Shown here one piece after another: positions 1 through 8,238 of a stretch of 64,000 nucleotides of DNA. The notes beneath the pieces are model-generated. The model was given only the letters and a program-made list of their open reading frames with translations. It was not told the origin of the DNA and did not search any database. The stretch comes from Boseongicola sp. (GTDB taxonomy: Bacteria > Pseudomonadota > Alphaproteobacteria > Rhodobacterales > Rhodobacteraceae). The position numbers and the translations under genes are program-made. The stretch's first letter is position 1, and every line of letters begins with the position of its first letter. The DNA is taken from NCBI GenBank assembly GCA_028824715.1, contig JAPPCV010000118.1, forward strand, positions 62,001-126,000. Direction: 5' to 3'.

Positions 1-1092
1 ATCGATGCCCACCGAAGTCGCCTCTCGGCAGGCCACCAGCGGATGCTCGAACTCTACCCGAGCTTCAACATGAGGGTCTATCCAACCCGTCGAAGCGCCT
101 CCGCACCACAGCGCATCTACGATGCGACGAGACGCGTGGCCGCAACTGCGCATCTCGAGGACAACGGCAACGGCGTTGGCGGGGCCGTGATCGGCATCCC
201 CTTCCCCATTCCCTCGAACGGTCTTGAGGCTATCTGGAACCACCTCTTGCGCTATCGTGGCGAGACCGTCAGCTGCATGATGGGACAGGCGGCCGTCACC
301 GCTGGCGGCGACTACACGATCGTCCAGTTCCAGGTCGAGGCCGAACTGCGCTATTCGCTTCCAAGGATGACCGAAGCGGCGCTCGACAACACGATGATGT
401 ACTTCAAGCAGAAGGTGCTCGCGCCGACGCGGCTTGCGGGCGACATCCTCCTGGTTCACGAAACCATGAACCAGGTGCGGGAACCACGCCGGGCATGGAC
501 CTACAATCCGGGCCAGCGGCGCGTCCGGCGTGCACCCAACGTTGCCTATGACAATCCCGGCACCACGACCGACGGCCTGCGCACCGCAGATCAGTTCGAC
601 ATGTTCAATGGCGCGGTTGACCGCTACAACTGGCGGTTGGTCGGCAAGCGGGAGCTGTACGTGCCGTACAACTCGTATCAATTGCACAGCGACGAACTCT
701 CCTTTTCGGACATCCTGACTCCCCGGCACGTCAATCCTGATCACCTTCGTTATGAACTGCATCGTGTTTGGGTGGTCGAGGCAACACTCGCCAGCGGTGC
801 CCGACACATCTACAAGCGGCGCACCTTCTACATTGACGAAGATTCCTGGCAGATTCTGGTGGCGGACATGTACGACACGCGTGACCGCCTGTGGCGGGTC
901 TCGGAAGGACACGTGATCAATTACTACGAGAACCCGCTGATCTGGCCCACGCTCGAGTTGCACTACGATCTGCAAGCAAGGCGATATCTCGCCCTGGGCC
1001 TCGATAACGAATTCCCGATGTGCACCATGGATGCCAGGATCAGGTCGAGGGACTTCACCGTGTCGGCGCTGAGGCGCGAAGGCCGCAGGTAG
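1..1092 (+). CDS. DUF1329 family protein, 3' part (5' end outside window)
   Basis: The reading frame is open from the first base, so the gene starts upstream and only its C-terminal 363 or so residues are here. The fragment has the hallmarks of the DUF1329 family (about 450 aa, exported, LolA-like fold): a stretch reading GIPFPIPSNGLEAIWNHLLR after a GNGV motif, a YNPGQRRVRRAPN segment, and a C-terminal FYIDEDSWQIL strand. The family is predicted to act in the periplasm or outer membrane with an RND exporter and a YCF48-like propeller, and exactly those two genes follow on the same strand, 28 bp and about 1 kb downstream. The substrate is unknown. An internal ATG at 43 exists, but homology continues upstream of it, so it is not the true start. 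Confidence 0.88.
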   Translation: MDAHRSRLSAGHQRMLELYPSFNMRVYPTRRSASAPQRIYDATRRVAATAHLEDNGNGVGGAVIGIPFPIPSNGLEAIWNHLLRYRGETVSCMMGQAAVTAGGDYTIVQFQVEAELRYSLPRMTEAALDNTMMYFKQKVLAPTRLAGDILLVHETMNQVREPRRAWTYNPGQRRVRRAPNVAYDNPGTTTDGLRTADQFDMFNGAVDRYNWRLVGKRELYVPYNSYQLHSDELSFSDILTPRHVNPDHLRYELHRVWVVEATLASGARHIYKRRTFYIDEDSWQILVADMYDTRDRLWRVSEGHVINYYENPLIWPTLELHYDLQARRYLALGLDNEFPMCTMDARIRSRDFTVSALRREGRR

Positions 1093-1120
1093 ATACAGCA
1101 CGGCATCAGAAAGTGTCGTA

Positions 1121-2068
1121 TTGACCCGCTGTCGATTCGTCGCGTGTCTCGTCACCGCATTGCTTGCGCTCTGCGGTTCGGGAGCGGCAGAGAGTGCGGA
1201 TGAGTCATCCGTAACCGCTCCGCATGCGGCGCGGGCCCTGCTACTTGACGGTGCGCGTGCAGGTGACAGGCTGATCGTCGTAGGAAGCCGCGGCCACATT
1301 CTTGTCTCCGACGACGAAGCCAGGAGCTGGAGACTGGCCTCGTCGCCGACAAGGGCAATGCTGACGGCGGTCTACATGCACGACGCGAGGCTCGGCTGGG
1401 CTGTCGGGCACGACGCGATCATCCTTCGCACGGTCGATGGAGGCGAGACCTGGCAGAGTGTTCACCATGCACCCGAGGAAGAACGTCCGCTTTTTGATGT
1501 CCTGTTCGTCGACGCGAACAAGGGGCTGGCCATCGGCGCCTACGGCTACCTGCTCTCGACCGAGGACGGGGGAGAGAGCTGGGCTTCCGGCTCGGTCAGC
1601 GAAGACGACGACTATCACATGAACGCGGTCACGTCGGCGGCAGGCGTTCTCTATGTCGGTGCGGAGGCCGGCGTCGCCCGCCGGTCGGACGACGGCGGGG
1701 CAAGCTGGACGACGCTCGAACCGCCCTACTTCGGATCCTGGTTTGGCGCGACCGCACTCGATGCCGACACGGTGATCCTTGTTGGCCTCCGGGGTCACAT
1801 GTTCAGGTCCGACGACGGTGGATCGAACTGGACGCACATTCCGACCGGCACCACGGCCACGCTGACGAGCATTCAGCCGACGGGGTCGGGGAGTGTCATC
1901 GTCACCGGTTTGGACGGCGTGCTGCTGGAGAGCCGCGACGGAGGCAGAACCGTTTCGCTTCAGAGCCTGCCTGACCGGGCCGGAATTTCAGGCGCACTGC
2001 CGCTTTCTGACGGAGGGCTGCTGCTGATCGGTGAATTCGGGGTCCAGCGCTTGCCGGCCGATGGATAG
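1121..2068 (+). CDS. YCF48-like beta-propeller protein, exported
   Basis: This 315-aa protein starts at TTG 1121. The first 25 residues form a signal peptide (TRCR, then a VACLVTALLALCGSGAA core ending near AES). The rest is a series of BNR/YCF48-type blades, each with an S-x-D-x-G-x-x-W motif (SDDEARSW, TVDGGETW, TEDGGESW, SDDGGASW, SDDGGSNW, SRDGGRTV), about six repeats, fitting a six- or seven-bladed propeller. It lies between the DUF1329 and RND genes. The same trio is found in many proteobacteria, where the propeller is thought to be a periplasmic partner of the RND pump. The role in photosystem assembly known for plastid YCF48 does not apply here. A weak start context leaves the exact N-terminus open. 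Confidence 0.85.
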   Translation: MTRCRFVACLVTALLALCGSGAAESADESSVTAPHAARALLLDGARAGDRLIVVGSRGHILVSDDEARSWRLASSPTRAMLTAVYMHDARLGWAVGHDAIILRTVDGGETWQSVHHAPEEERPLFDVLFVDANKGLAIGAYGYLLSTEDGGESWASGSVSEDDDYHMNAVTSAAGVLYVGAEAGVARRSDDGGASWTTLEPPYFGSWFGATALDADTVILVGLRGHMFRSDDGGSNWTHIPTGTTATLTSIQPTGSGSVIVTGLDGVLLESRDGGRTVSLQSLPDRAGISGALPLSDGGLLLIGEFGVQRLPADG

Positions 2069-2143
2069 TTCGGTCATGATTGCAGTCAGGACATCCATCG
2101 GTCTCCTCCCCGCCAGCGCCGACGCACGGAGCGGAGTCCAGGC

Positions 2144-4465
2144 ATGATGACGGGGTGGCTTGAACGGGCACTGTTTGCACGAAGGCGCGTGACGCTCGCC
2201 GTATTCGCGGCGCTGTCAATCGCCATGGCATTGTCTGCGTTCCAGTTGCGCATCGATGCAGGCTTCACCAAGCTGGCGCCTCTTCAGCATCCCTATATGA
2301 AGACGTTCCTCGATCACCGGGAGGAGTTCGGAGGCGCGGACCGCATCGTGCTTGCACTCATTGCGCGTGACGGCGAGATGTTCACGCCCGAGTACCTGGA
2401 TGCGCTGCGCAACGCGACGGATGCCGTGTTCTTCCTTCCCGGCGTCGATCGGACGCAGGTATTCTCGATCCTGACGCCGAACGTGAGGTTCGTGGAGGTT
2501 GTCGAAGACGGAATCGCCGGTGGCAACGTCCTGCCCTACGACTTCGTTCCAGACGAGGCAGGATTCCAGCGCCTGCGCGAGAACATCGTCAAGGCGGGCC
2601 TGGTCGGACGTCTGGTCGCCAACGACCTCAGCGGCGCCATCGTCGCCGCTAGACTGCAGGAGTTCCATCCCGACACAGGCGAGCGACTTGACTACGTGGA
2701 AGTCGCGCACGAGCTCGAGCGGATTCGGGAACAGACGCTGGAAGCTGCCGAAGGCATGCTCGACGTGCACATCATCGGCTTCGCCAAGGCGGTAGGAGAC
2801 ATCGCGGACGGTGCAGGGACGGTCGCCGCTTTCTTTGCGGTCGCGTTCCTGGTCGCGGCCCTGCTGGTCCTTGCATACACGAGATCGGTCAGTGCGACCG
2901 TCGCGCTTCTCGGCTGCTCTCTGCTCGCCGTGGTTTGGCAGCTTGGCCTGCTCAGCCTGCTCGGATACGGGATCGATCCAATGTCGATCCTTGTGCCCTT
3001 CCTGATATTCGCCATCGGCGTAAGCCACGGCGTCCAGGTGGTCGGCGCGACCCACGAAGCATCGACCACCGGCGTTGCGGCGCTCGACGCCGCGAAGGCT
3101 GGATTTCGACGCCTTCTGCGTCCTGGAACCGCAGCGCTCGCTTCCGACGCGGCGGGATTCGGGACAATCGCGCTCATCCAGGTGCAGGCAATCCAGGAAG
3201 TGGCAGTCGCGGCGGGGCTCGGAGTAGCGACCATCGTGCTGACCAATCTCGGGCTGCTGCCCATCCTCCTGTCCTTTGCCAGGAAGCCTCCCCGTCCTCC
3301 GAGAGCGCTGCCACGGGCGATGCGCTCGGTCCTTGCGCGAGCTGCTCACCGAAAGCCCGCAGCAGCCATCATCTGCGTCTGGGCAGGCCTCGTTCTGCTC
3401 GGCGCCACCTATGCGGTCGAAGTGCGGATCGGAGACGAACAGCGGGGCGTGCCCGAGCTCAGGCCAGATTCAGTCTACAACAGAGATGCGGACGTGATCG
3501 GCGAGCGGTTCGACATCGGCGTGGACGTGCTCACGGTCATTGCCGAGACATCGACCGAGGGCTGCATCGAATTCGAGACCATGCGGACGCTAGACGACTT
3601 CGAATGGACCATGAGCAACGTCGAGGGCGTTGTTTCGGTTGCCGGGCTCGCAGGTGCCGCACGACGGCTGAACTCGGCCTGGAACGAAGGCAATCTCAAG
3701 TGGCAGACCTTGCCTCGCAACCGCTACAGCCTGGTTCAGTCGGTTTCCCCAGTCCCGACCTCCAGCGGCCTCCTCAATTCCGACTGCAGCGTCATGCCAG
3801 TGCACATATATACCGAGGACCACAGGGCAGAAACGATCCAGCGGGTCGTGAACGCCGTCAAGTCCTTCGATGCCGCAAACGCGGGCGGCCCGATCTCCTT
3901 CAAGCTGGCCGCCAGCAATGTCGGCGTTATGGCCGCCACCAACGAGGAGGTGGATGCAGCGCAGTTCCCGATAGTCGGGTATGTCTATGCTGCCGTCATC
4001 CTTCTGGTTCTGCTTGCTTTCCGCTCGATTCGTTCCGTCCTTTGCATCGTCCTGCCGCTCGCCGCAGTCTCGGTGCTAGCCTATGCGCTGATGGCCCTGA
4101 TCGGGATCGGGCTCAAGGTGTCCACCCTGCCCGTGGTGGCGCTTGGCGTAGGGGTCGGCGTCGACTATGGAATCTACATCTTCGGGCGGATACGAAACCA
4201 CCTGCGCGAAGGGATCCCGTTCGCGGAGGCCTACGAGCGTGCACTGCGGACGGCCGGCGCTGGAGTCATGCTGACCGGCCTCACCCTCGCTGCTGGTGTT
4301 GCAACATGGGTTGCGGCACCGCTCCAGTTCCAGGCTGACATGGGCACGGTGCTGATGTTCATGTTCCTCGTGAACATGGCGGGCGCGGTCATGCTTCTGC
4401 CCGCACTCGGCGCATGGCTCTACGGGCGGAGCGGTGAGCCGGTCGGGGCAATGGGCGTTGCCTGA
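2144..4465 (+). CDS. RND/MMPL superfamily exporter
   Basis: This 773-aa inner-membrane protein has the typical RND layout. TM1 is near residues 14-32, a periplasmic loop follows to about 215, then a bundle of five to six TMs (about 220-375), a second large loop with TM7 near 405-422, and a C-terminal TM bundle (about 605-765). The two halves are internally related, and the second carries the conserved GVGVDYGIYIFGRIR segment of MMPL/HpnN-like proteins. It probably exports a hydrophobic substrate using the proton gradient, with the upstream DUF1329 and YCF48-like proteins as envelope partners. The start ATG at 2144 follows a purine-rich stretch. A near-copy of its last 174 bp lies about 1.1 kb downstream, so the locus has been rearranged. 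Confidence 0.87.
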   Translation: MMTGWLERALFARRRVTLAVFAALSIAMALSAFQLRIDAGFTKLAPLQHPYMKTFLDHREEFGGADRIVLALIARDGEMFTPEYLDALRNATDAVFFLPGVDRTQVFSILTPNVRFVEVVEDGIAGGNVLPYDFVPDEAGFQRLRENIVKAGLVGRLVANDLSGAIVAARLQEFHPDTGERLDYVEVAHELERIREQTLEAAEGMLDVHIIGFAKAVGDIADGAGTVAAFFAVAFLVAALLVLAYTRSVSATVALLGCSLLAVVWQLGLLSLLGYGIDPMSILVPFLIFAIGVSHGVQVVGATHEASTTGVAALDAAKAGFRRLLRPGTAALASDAAGFGTIALIQVQAIQEVAVAAGLGVATIVLTNLGLLPILLSFARKPPRPPRALPRAMRSVLARAAHRKPAAAIICVWAGLVLLGATYAVEVRIGDEQRGVPELRPDSVYNRDADVIGERFDIGVDVLTVIAETSTEGCIEFETMRTLDDFEWTMSNVEGVVSVAGLAGAARRLNSAWNEGNLKWQTLPRNRYSLVQSVSPVPTSSGLLNSDCSVMPVHIYTEDHRAETIQRVVNAVKSFDAANAGGPISFKLAASNVGVMAATNEEVDAAQFPIVGYVYAAVILLVLLAFRSIRSVLCIVLPLAAVSVLAYALMALIGIGLKVSTLPVVALGVGVGVDYGIYIFGRIRNHLREGIPFAEAYERALRTAGAGVMLTGLTLAAGVATWVAAPLQFQADMGTVLMFMFLVNMAGAVMLLPALGAWLYGRSGEPVGAMGVA

Positions 4466-4708
4466 AGGCTAGGCCAAACTCCAAACTCCAGCGGATCCTG
4501 ACAATCCCGCATCCTGTAGACGCCTCCGGGGATTGACGATGCGACAGCGACAGACCAGGCAATCAATATGGGCGGCAACCATCGCCTGGTCGCCGAGCAC
4601 GTCATTCCACTGCAGAAAAGGCGCTTGTCAACAAGACTCGAAGAGCAGGTCGAGGTAGCAATCCTGTCCCCGCCCTTTCAGAGGCGATGAGTATCGCTCG
4701 TTGCTTGA

Positions 4709-4984
4709 TCAGGCTGCCCTTGCCCGGGATGCGCGCTGATCCATGCGACCAGCGAGGAGACCCCTTACGGAGATGTCTTCGTCCAGTTCCTGCCAGTGCA
4801 GGCCTTCGCCGCGCCCAACCAGTTCCCAATTGAGGCGCTGGTCAGATGTGCCGTGTACCAGGCGCGGGAACCATGCCAAGGGGACAGTCAGTTCCCGACC
4901 GTCATCCAGAATGACACGAAATGAGTCCGACGAAAAAGCGACATCAACGGCTAGGGGCTCTGTTTCAAGTGTCAAAGTGTGCAT
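4709..4984 (-). CDS. DUF2442 domain protein
   Basis: From the ATG at 4984 this encodes 91 aa of DUF2442 type: a short beta-rich domain with a DGRELTVPLAWFPRL core and a WELVGRGEGLHWQELDEDISV segment before the end. A longer frame back to 5050 exists, but the family begins close to the Met at 4984. DUF2442 genes are very often paired with a DUF4160 gene, and here the upstream DUF4160 gene overlaps by about 20 bp. The pair behaves genomically like a mobile accessory or toxin-antitoxin-like module. Biochemical activity is not established. Confidence 0.8.
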   Translation of the reverse strand: MHTLTLETEPLAVDVAFSSDSFRVILDDGRELTVPLAWFPRLVHGTSDQRLNWELVGRGEGLHWQELDEDISVRGLLAGRMDQRASRARAA

Positions 4985-5225
4985 GCCATGCCTCCAAGAA
5001 TTCTTTTCGATGCCCATCCACAACGCTACGGAGATCGGCGATTTCGCCACTGCGCAGGCGTTTGCTCGAGGCCAGTTCCACAGGGTCCAACCAGAATTTT
5101 GCCACCCTTTCCCCAGCCGTTACATGGACATGCGGCGATTCTCTGGGATCACCTTCGTTGCTGTAGAAAAAAAACCGATACGGGCCTTCTCTCAACAGGG
5201 TCGGCAAAGGGTTCACCCCATGCAA
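4965..5225 (-). CDS. DUF4160 domain protein
   Basis: This 86-aa protein shows the DUF4160 signature: GPYRFFFYSNEGDP followed by PHVHV, then AKFWLDPVELA and a helical tail ending LEAWHAHF. The conserved His pair in PHVHV is kept. The start appears to be TTG at 5225 with a weak purine stretch before it; GTG at 5216 is an alternative. It is the first gene of a two-gene unit with DUF2442, and the two coding regions overlap. A run of eight A (T on the coding strand) at 5167-5174 encodes the FFF of the motif and is a possible slippage site. The function is unknown. Confidence 0.8.
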   Translation of the reverse strand: MHGVNPLPTLLREGPYRFFFYSNEGDPRESPHVHVTAGERVAKFWLDPVELASSKRLRSGEIADLRSVVDGHRKEFLEAWHAHFDT

Positions 5226-5414
5226 GAAATTCTCGTCCGTCCGCCGCCCTTTTCCGGTGTCTGACGGACGATGTCAAGATCGTGGAGGCCGTCTTCCGCA
5301 GCCCTCGCCGTTCGGTTTGCCCAGTTGTTCACCAGTCCTGTTCTGGGCGAAATGACCCTGATGGCGAACAGCATGATCCTAATCTATCGAGTGCACGTCG
5401 CCCGCGCTGTCACC

Positions 5415-5588
5415 GCAGGTGTTGCAACATGGATTGCGGCACTGCTCCAGTTCCAAGCTGACATGGGCACGGTGCTGATGTTCATGTTCCTCGTGAACAT
5501 GGCGGGCGCGGTCATGCTTCTGCCCGCACTCGGCGCATGGCTTTACGGGCGGAGCGGTGAGCCGGCCGGGGTACTGGACGCCGCCTAG
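5415..5588 (+). pseudogene. 3' remnant of a second RND exporter gene
   Basis: These 174 bp align without gaps to 4292-4465, the end of the RND gene, including the stop codon position. I count about 13 mismatches, seven of them in the last 20 bp. The translated part reads like the C-terminal 57 residues of the exporter (QFQADMGTVLMFMFLVNMAG and the GAWLYGRSGEP tail). Similarity stops abruptly upstream of 5415. There is no room for the rest of the gene, so this is a truncated copy, probably left when a tandem duplicate lost its body or when the DUF4160/DUF2442 pair arrived. Confidence 0.8.
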
Positions 5589-5977
5589 AATCTTCACGAT
5601 CGTTCTCTGAGCCGGTCTTTCCTCAAATCTCCGCAGCCCCAATTCTCGGAATCGTTGTATCGCGCAGGCGGTTGCGAACGGATACATCTGGCAGCTGTCC
5701 GGCAAGTGACCGCCCGTCAAGTTCGCAACGCTTTCCGAGGACATCCAGCAGCAGAGAATACATCCTATCCGGGTACCAGGATCGCTCCCAAAGACGGGAT
5801 TCCGCTCTTCGCCGACCCGCCTATCGGCACTCGACTCCGCTGCGGAGAAGTGCCAGGCCGGTTGTGCGCATCGGAGCAAATTGGGTGCGGATTTGGAGAT
5901 TGACGCCGCAAGTTTGCGGAATTACTCTCTCCATCAGATCTTGATGTCCTACAGGACACGTGACGAAGAGGTGTGCC
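5589..5977. other. Intergenic stretch upstream of the RiPP precursor
   Basis: About 390 bp without a recognisable gene. It should carry the promoter of the precursor gene that starts at 5978. I see no convincing -35/-10 pair, repeat or operator that I can name. Confidence 0.4.
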
Positions 5978-6229
5978 ATGAGAAGTGGAGACGAAATGCT
6001 GAAGCAGATTGTCGACAAGTCCGCAGTAGATTCGGACTTCAGGCAGCAGCTTCTTTCAGACCCCAAGTCCACCATCAGTGGTGAATTGGGCATTACGATT
6101 CCGGACTCGATGACTATTGAGGTTCATGAGAGCGACATGCAAACAGTGCATCTTGCCCTGCCTCCAGATCCGAACATCACCGAAGAGCAGCTCGAAGCCA
6201 TTTCCGCTGGACTTTGCTGCTGCTGGTAA
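5978..6229 (+). CDS. NHLP-leader RiPP precursor with core CCCW
   Basis: From ATG 5978 (AAGAGG seven bases upstream) this encodes 83 aa; GTG 5960 and ATG 5996 are alternatives. The body matches the nitrile-hydratase-like leader peptide (NHLP) family: LKQIV, then DFRQQLLSDPKSTI, then ELGITIPDSMTIEVHES and HLALPPDP. The leader ends EEQLEAISAG, the place of the usual double-Gly or Gly-Gly-like cleavage site, followed by Leu-Cys-Cys-Cys-Trp and stop. Such peptides are substrates of YcaO cyclodehydratases, which turn Cys into thiazoline, and of C39-peptidase exporters. Both are encoded in the facing operon. The product would be only four to five residues long with three adjacent Cys. The family match and context are strong; the chemical product is inference. 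Confidence 0.88.
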   Translation: MRSGDEMLKQIVDKSAVDSDFRQQLLSDPKSTISGELGITIPDSMTIEVHESDMQTVHLALPPDPNITEEQLEAISAGLCCCW

Positions 6230-6315
6230 AGTCGGAGATTTTTGACCAGCCACCAACGTTCGGAGCGGTTCGCGTCTGAACGGGTGCTTGACGTGAACTC
6301 ACTGCACCCCGTGAC

Positions 6316-6332
6316 CAAGGGCGAGGCCCTTG
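6316..6332 (+). other. Perfect hairpin after precursor gene
   Basis: CAAGGGC and GCCCTTG flank a three-base loop (GAG), giving a seven-pair stem 87 bases after the precursor stop. There is no T-tract behind it, so it is not a standard terminator. It could stabilise the 3' end of the precursor mRNA. Confidence 0.35.
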
Positions 6333-6381
6333 TGCATTGTGCGAATTGCCGCGACAATTGAATCGGCGATCGGAAACGTCA

Positions 6382-6810
6382 ATGTCCGAAAACAAGACGA
6401 AACCCAATGATGCGAACGTCATGGCGTTCCTGAACGCCGTCGCGCCAGAGAGGCGCAGAGTCGACGCTTTGCGGCTCAACGAGATTTTCCGGGAGGTCAC
6501 GGGCTTTGAGCCTGTCATGTGGGGAACCAGCATTGTCGGCTACGGTTCCTATCACTACGTCTACAAGTCAGGCCGCGAGGGTGACTTCCTGGCGACGGGA
6601 TTCAGTCCGCGCAAGACCAGCCTCACGGTCTACATCATGCCCGGCTACGCAGAATTCGGAGACATTCTGAAACGGCTGGGCAAGCACAGAACGGGACGGT
6701 CGTGCCTGTACATCAACAGGCTCGACGCTGTAGATGAGGACGTATTGCGTGAACTGATCGCAGCGGGCCTGCGCGACCTTGGCTCCCGCTGGGCGGTTCT
6801 GCCACGCTAA
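6382..6810 (+). CDS. DUF1801 domain protein
   Basis: From the ATG at 6382 the product has 142 aa. It matches DUF1801 (YdhG-like fold): a helical N-terminus with NDANVMAFLNAV and ERRRVDALRLNEIF, then the conserved WGTSIVGYGSYHYVY motif, FSPRKTSLTVYI, and a C-terminal LYINRLDAVDEDVLRELI. The family is small and cytosolic, without a clearly known activity. The gene lies 150 bp behind the RiPP precursor on the same strand and may be co-transcribed, but DUF1801 proteins are widespread and a role in the RiPP pathway is only a guess. The frame can be extended to 6337, but homology starts near 6382. Confidence 0.82.
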   Translation: MSENKTKPNDANVMAFLNAVAPERRRVDALRLNEIFREVTGFEPVMWGTSIVGYGSYHYVYKSGREGDFLATGFSPRKTSLTVYIMPGYAEFGDILKRLGKHRTGRSCLYINRLDAVDEDVLRELIAAGLRDLGSRWAVLPR

Positions 6811-7110
6811 GGCAGGCACCGGTTTCCGAAGCGGTCGCTTCCAAGTTGTGACAGCCGGAACGATCCAGGTTGCGTGTACACCTCGCGGAATCTCATTCAG
6901 CCGCTTGCTCCCGTCCTTCTCAAGCCGCACCCTGCAGGTTATTCTGCCGGCCGATTGTTCCCGGGCCAACACGGCAGACGGCGATGAAGCTCCGCCCGTC
7001 CCCCGGAAGCCATGTGGGTCGTCATTGAGAAGACAACTGCAACCTGCTCGGCTGCCAGAAAATCCGGTTCGAACCACGACAGGAACCATCAACACCATGC
7101 GGTCGGGATG
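6811..7110. other. Convergent intergenic region
   Basis: About 300 bp between the DUF1801 gene and the end of the facing RiPP operon. A small inverted repeat (GAAGCG/CGCTTC, two-base spacer) lies just after the DUF1801 stop, near 6828-6841. I see no gene. Confidence 0.35.
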
Positions 7111-8229
7111 CTACGTGGCAACCGCTGCTGAGAGGACCAGGAACACGTAGGCCTTCGCCTCCTTGAACTGGTCGTCGGAGATGACAAGCTTGATGTGGTG
7201 GATCCCGCGCAACAGTATGAACTGTCCTGACTTCCCGAAAAGCGTCTTTGGTTTCGATACCCAGTCGGCAAGCGCCGCGAGCTTGCCCGACATGACAATG
7301 TCCTCCTGGCCCAGAGCGTTCAGGAAAGGGTCCCAGTCGGTCAGGCCATCAAGCCAATAGCGTGAATCCTTCGTGTACCTTTGCTTGACGATGAGCGTGA
7401 GACCCAATGTCGGACCGACGCCGTGTTCCGATACGTCGACATTCACTCCGGTCCTGACGATGTTCACGCGTTCGCTGAAGCGAGCAATCACGGATTCGAC
7501 TGACTGGAACCGGCCCGGCCAGCCCAAGTTGCCAAGATAGGACCCGAGATCCCGCCGCGACTTGAATCCCATGACAGCCAAGCGGATTGACCGTGAGCGC
7601 GAAGGAAAGATGCCGAAGGAATCCATGCGCGTGTCTTCCGGCTGGGCCAGGTAAACACCTTCCACATGCTTCCTCTCTGCGTTCTTCAACTTCCAGCCGA
7701 CGCAGGACACAAGCGCATCAACCACGGCAACGACATCATTGACCTGTCCGCAGGCACCCAGGATCGGACGCTCGCCCGGTCGCAGGAACATTCCCGGCAT
7801 CAAGCGTTCACTCTCCTTGGCCGACCCGATGTCATATTCCAGCATCAGCTTGCGACCGGCAATTTCGCGCAGGGACGAGTCTTCTTCATCCATCTGTCCG
7901 AACAACTTCGTGATGGCCCGTGCAACCCCATCGCTCCTGTTGCGTCGTCTGCGCTGCTCGAAGAACGCCGCCGCCGCGGTCCCACTTGCCAAGGAAACAC
8001 CGAAATCCGCCTCTGGACGGCGCGACTGCAGCGGAAGCTCAAATCCGAACGGCAAGGCGCCCATGGTGATGGGAAGGTGCCCAGCGCACTTGAGTATGCG
8101 TTCCCATTCAGGATCTCCAATGAGAATTCGCGAAGTGCTGCTTCGAAAATGCCCGAGCAATTCACCCATGGTGCTGCCCTCTTGGGCAAGCCTGTCCTGT
8201 GTCAGCATGACCGCTTCGTCAATGTGCAT
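7111..8229 (-). CDS. Unrecognised protein of the RiPP operon
   Basis: This 372-aa protein is the last gene of the minus-strand RiPP operon, nine bases after the cyclodehydratase stop, with a good GAGGAG before its ATG. I do not recognise a family. Visible features are an N-terminal helical segment, a hydrophobic LPFGFELPLQ stretch near residue 60, an Arg-rich EQRRRRNRSDG near 91-101, a GWPGRFQSVESV motif near 230, then beta-rich sequence with a GVNVDVSEHGVGPTLGLTLI segment, and no signal peptide, TM helix or metal-binding cluster. Placement directly behind the YcaO gene suggests a dedicated part in peptide maturation, for example substrate binding or a further tailoring step. That is inference from context only. 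Confidence 0.7.
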   Translation of the reverse strand: MHIDEAVMLTQDRLAQEGSTMGELLGHFRSSTSRILIGDPEWERILKCAGHLPITMGALPFGFELPLQSRRPEADFGVSLASGTAAAAFFEQRRRRNRSDGVARAITKLFGQMDEEDSSLREIAGRKLMLEYDIGSAKESERLMPGMFLRPGERPILGACGQVNDVVAVVDALVSCVGWKLKNAERKHVEGVYLAQPEDTRMDSFGIFPSRSRSIRLAVMGFKSRRDLGSYLGNLGWPGRFQSVESVIARFSERVNIVRTGVNVDVSEHGVGPTLGLTLIVKQRYTKDSRYWLDGLTDWDPFLNALGQEDIVMSGKLAALADWVSKPKTLFGKSGQFILLRGIHHIKLVISDDQFKEAKAYVFLVLSAAVAT

Positions 8230-8238
8230 CCGTTCTCC

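Noticed and set aside
2935-4338. 467-codon frame inside the RND gene
   Set aside because: Shadow frame of the exporter gene with no protein family motifs.
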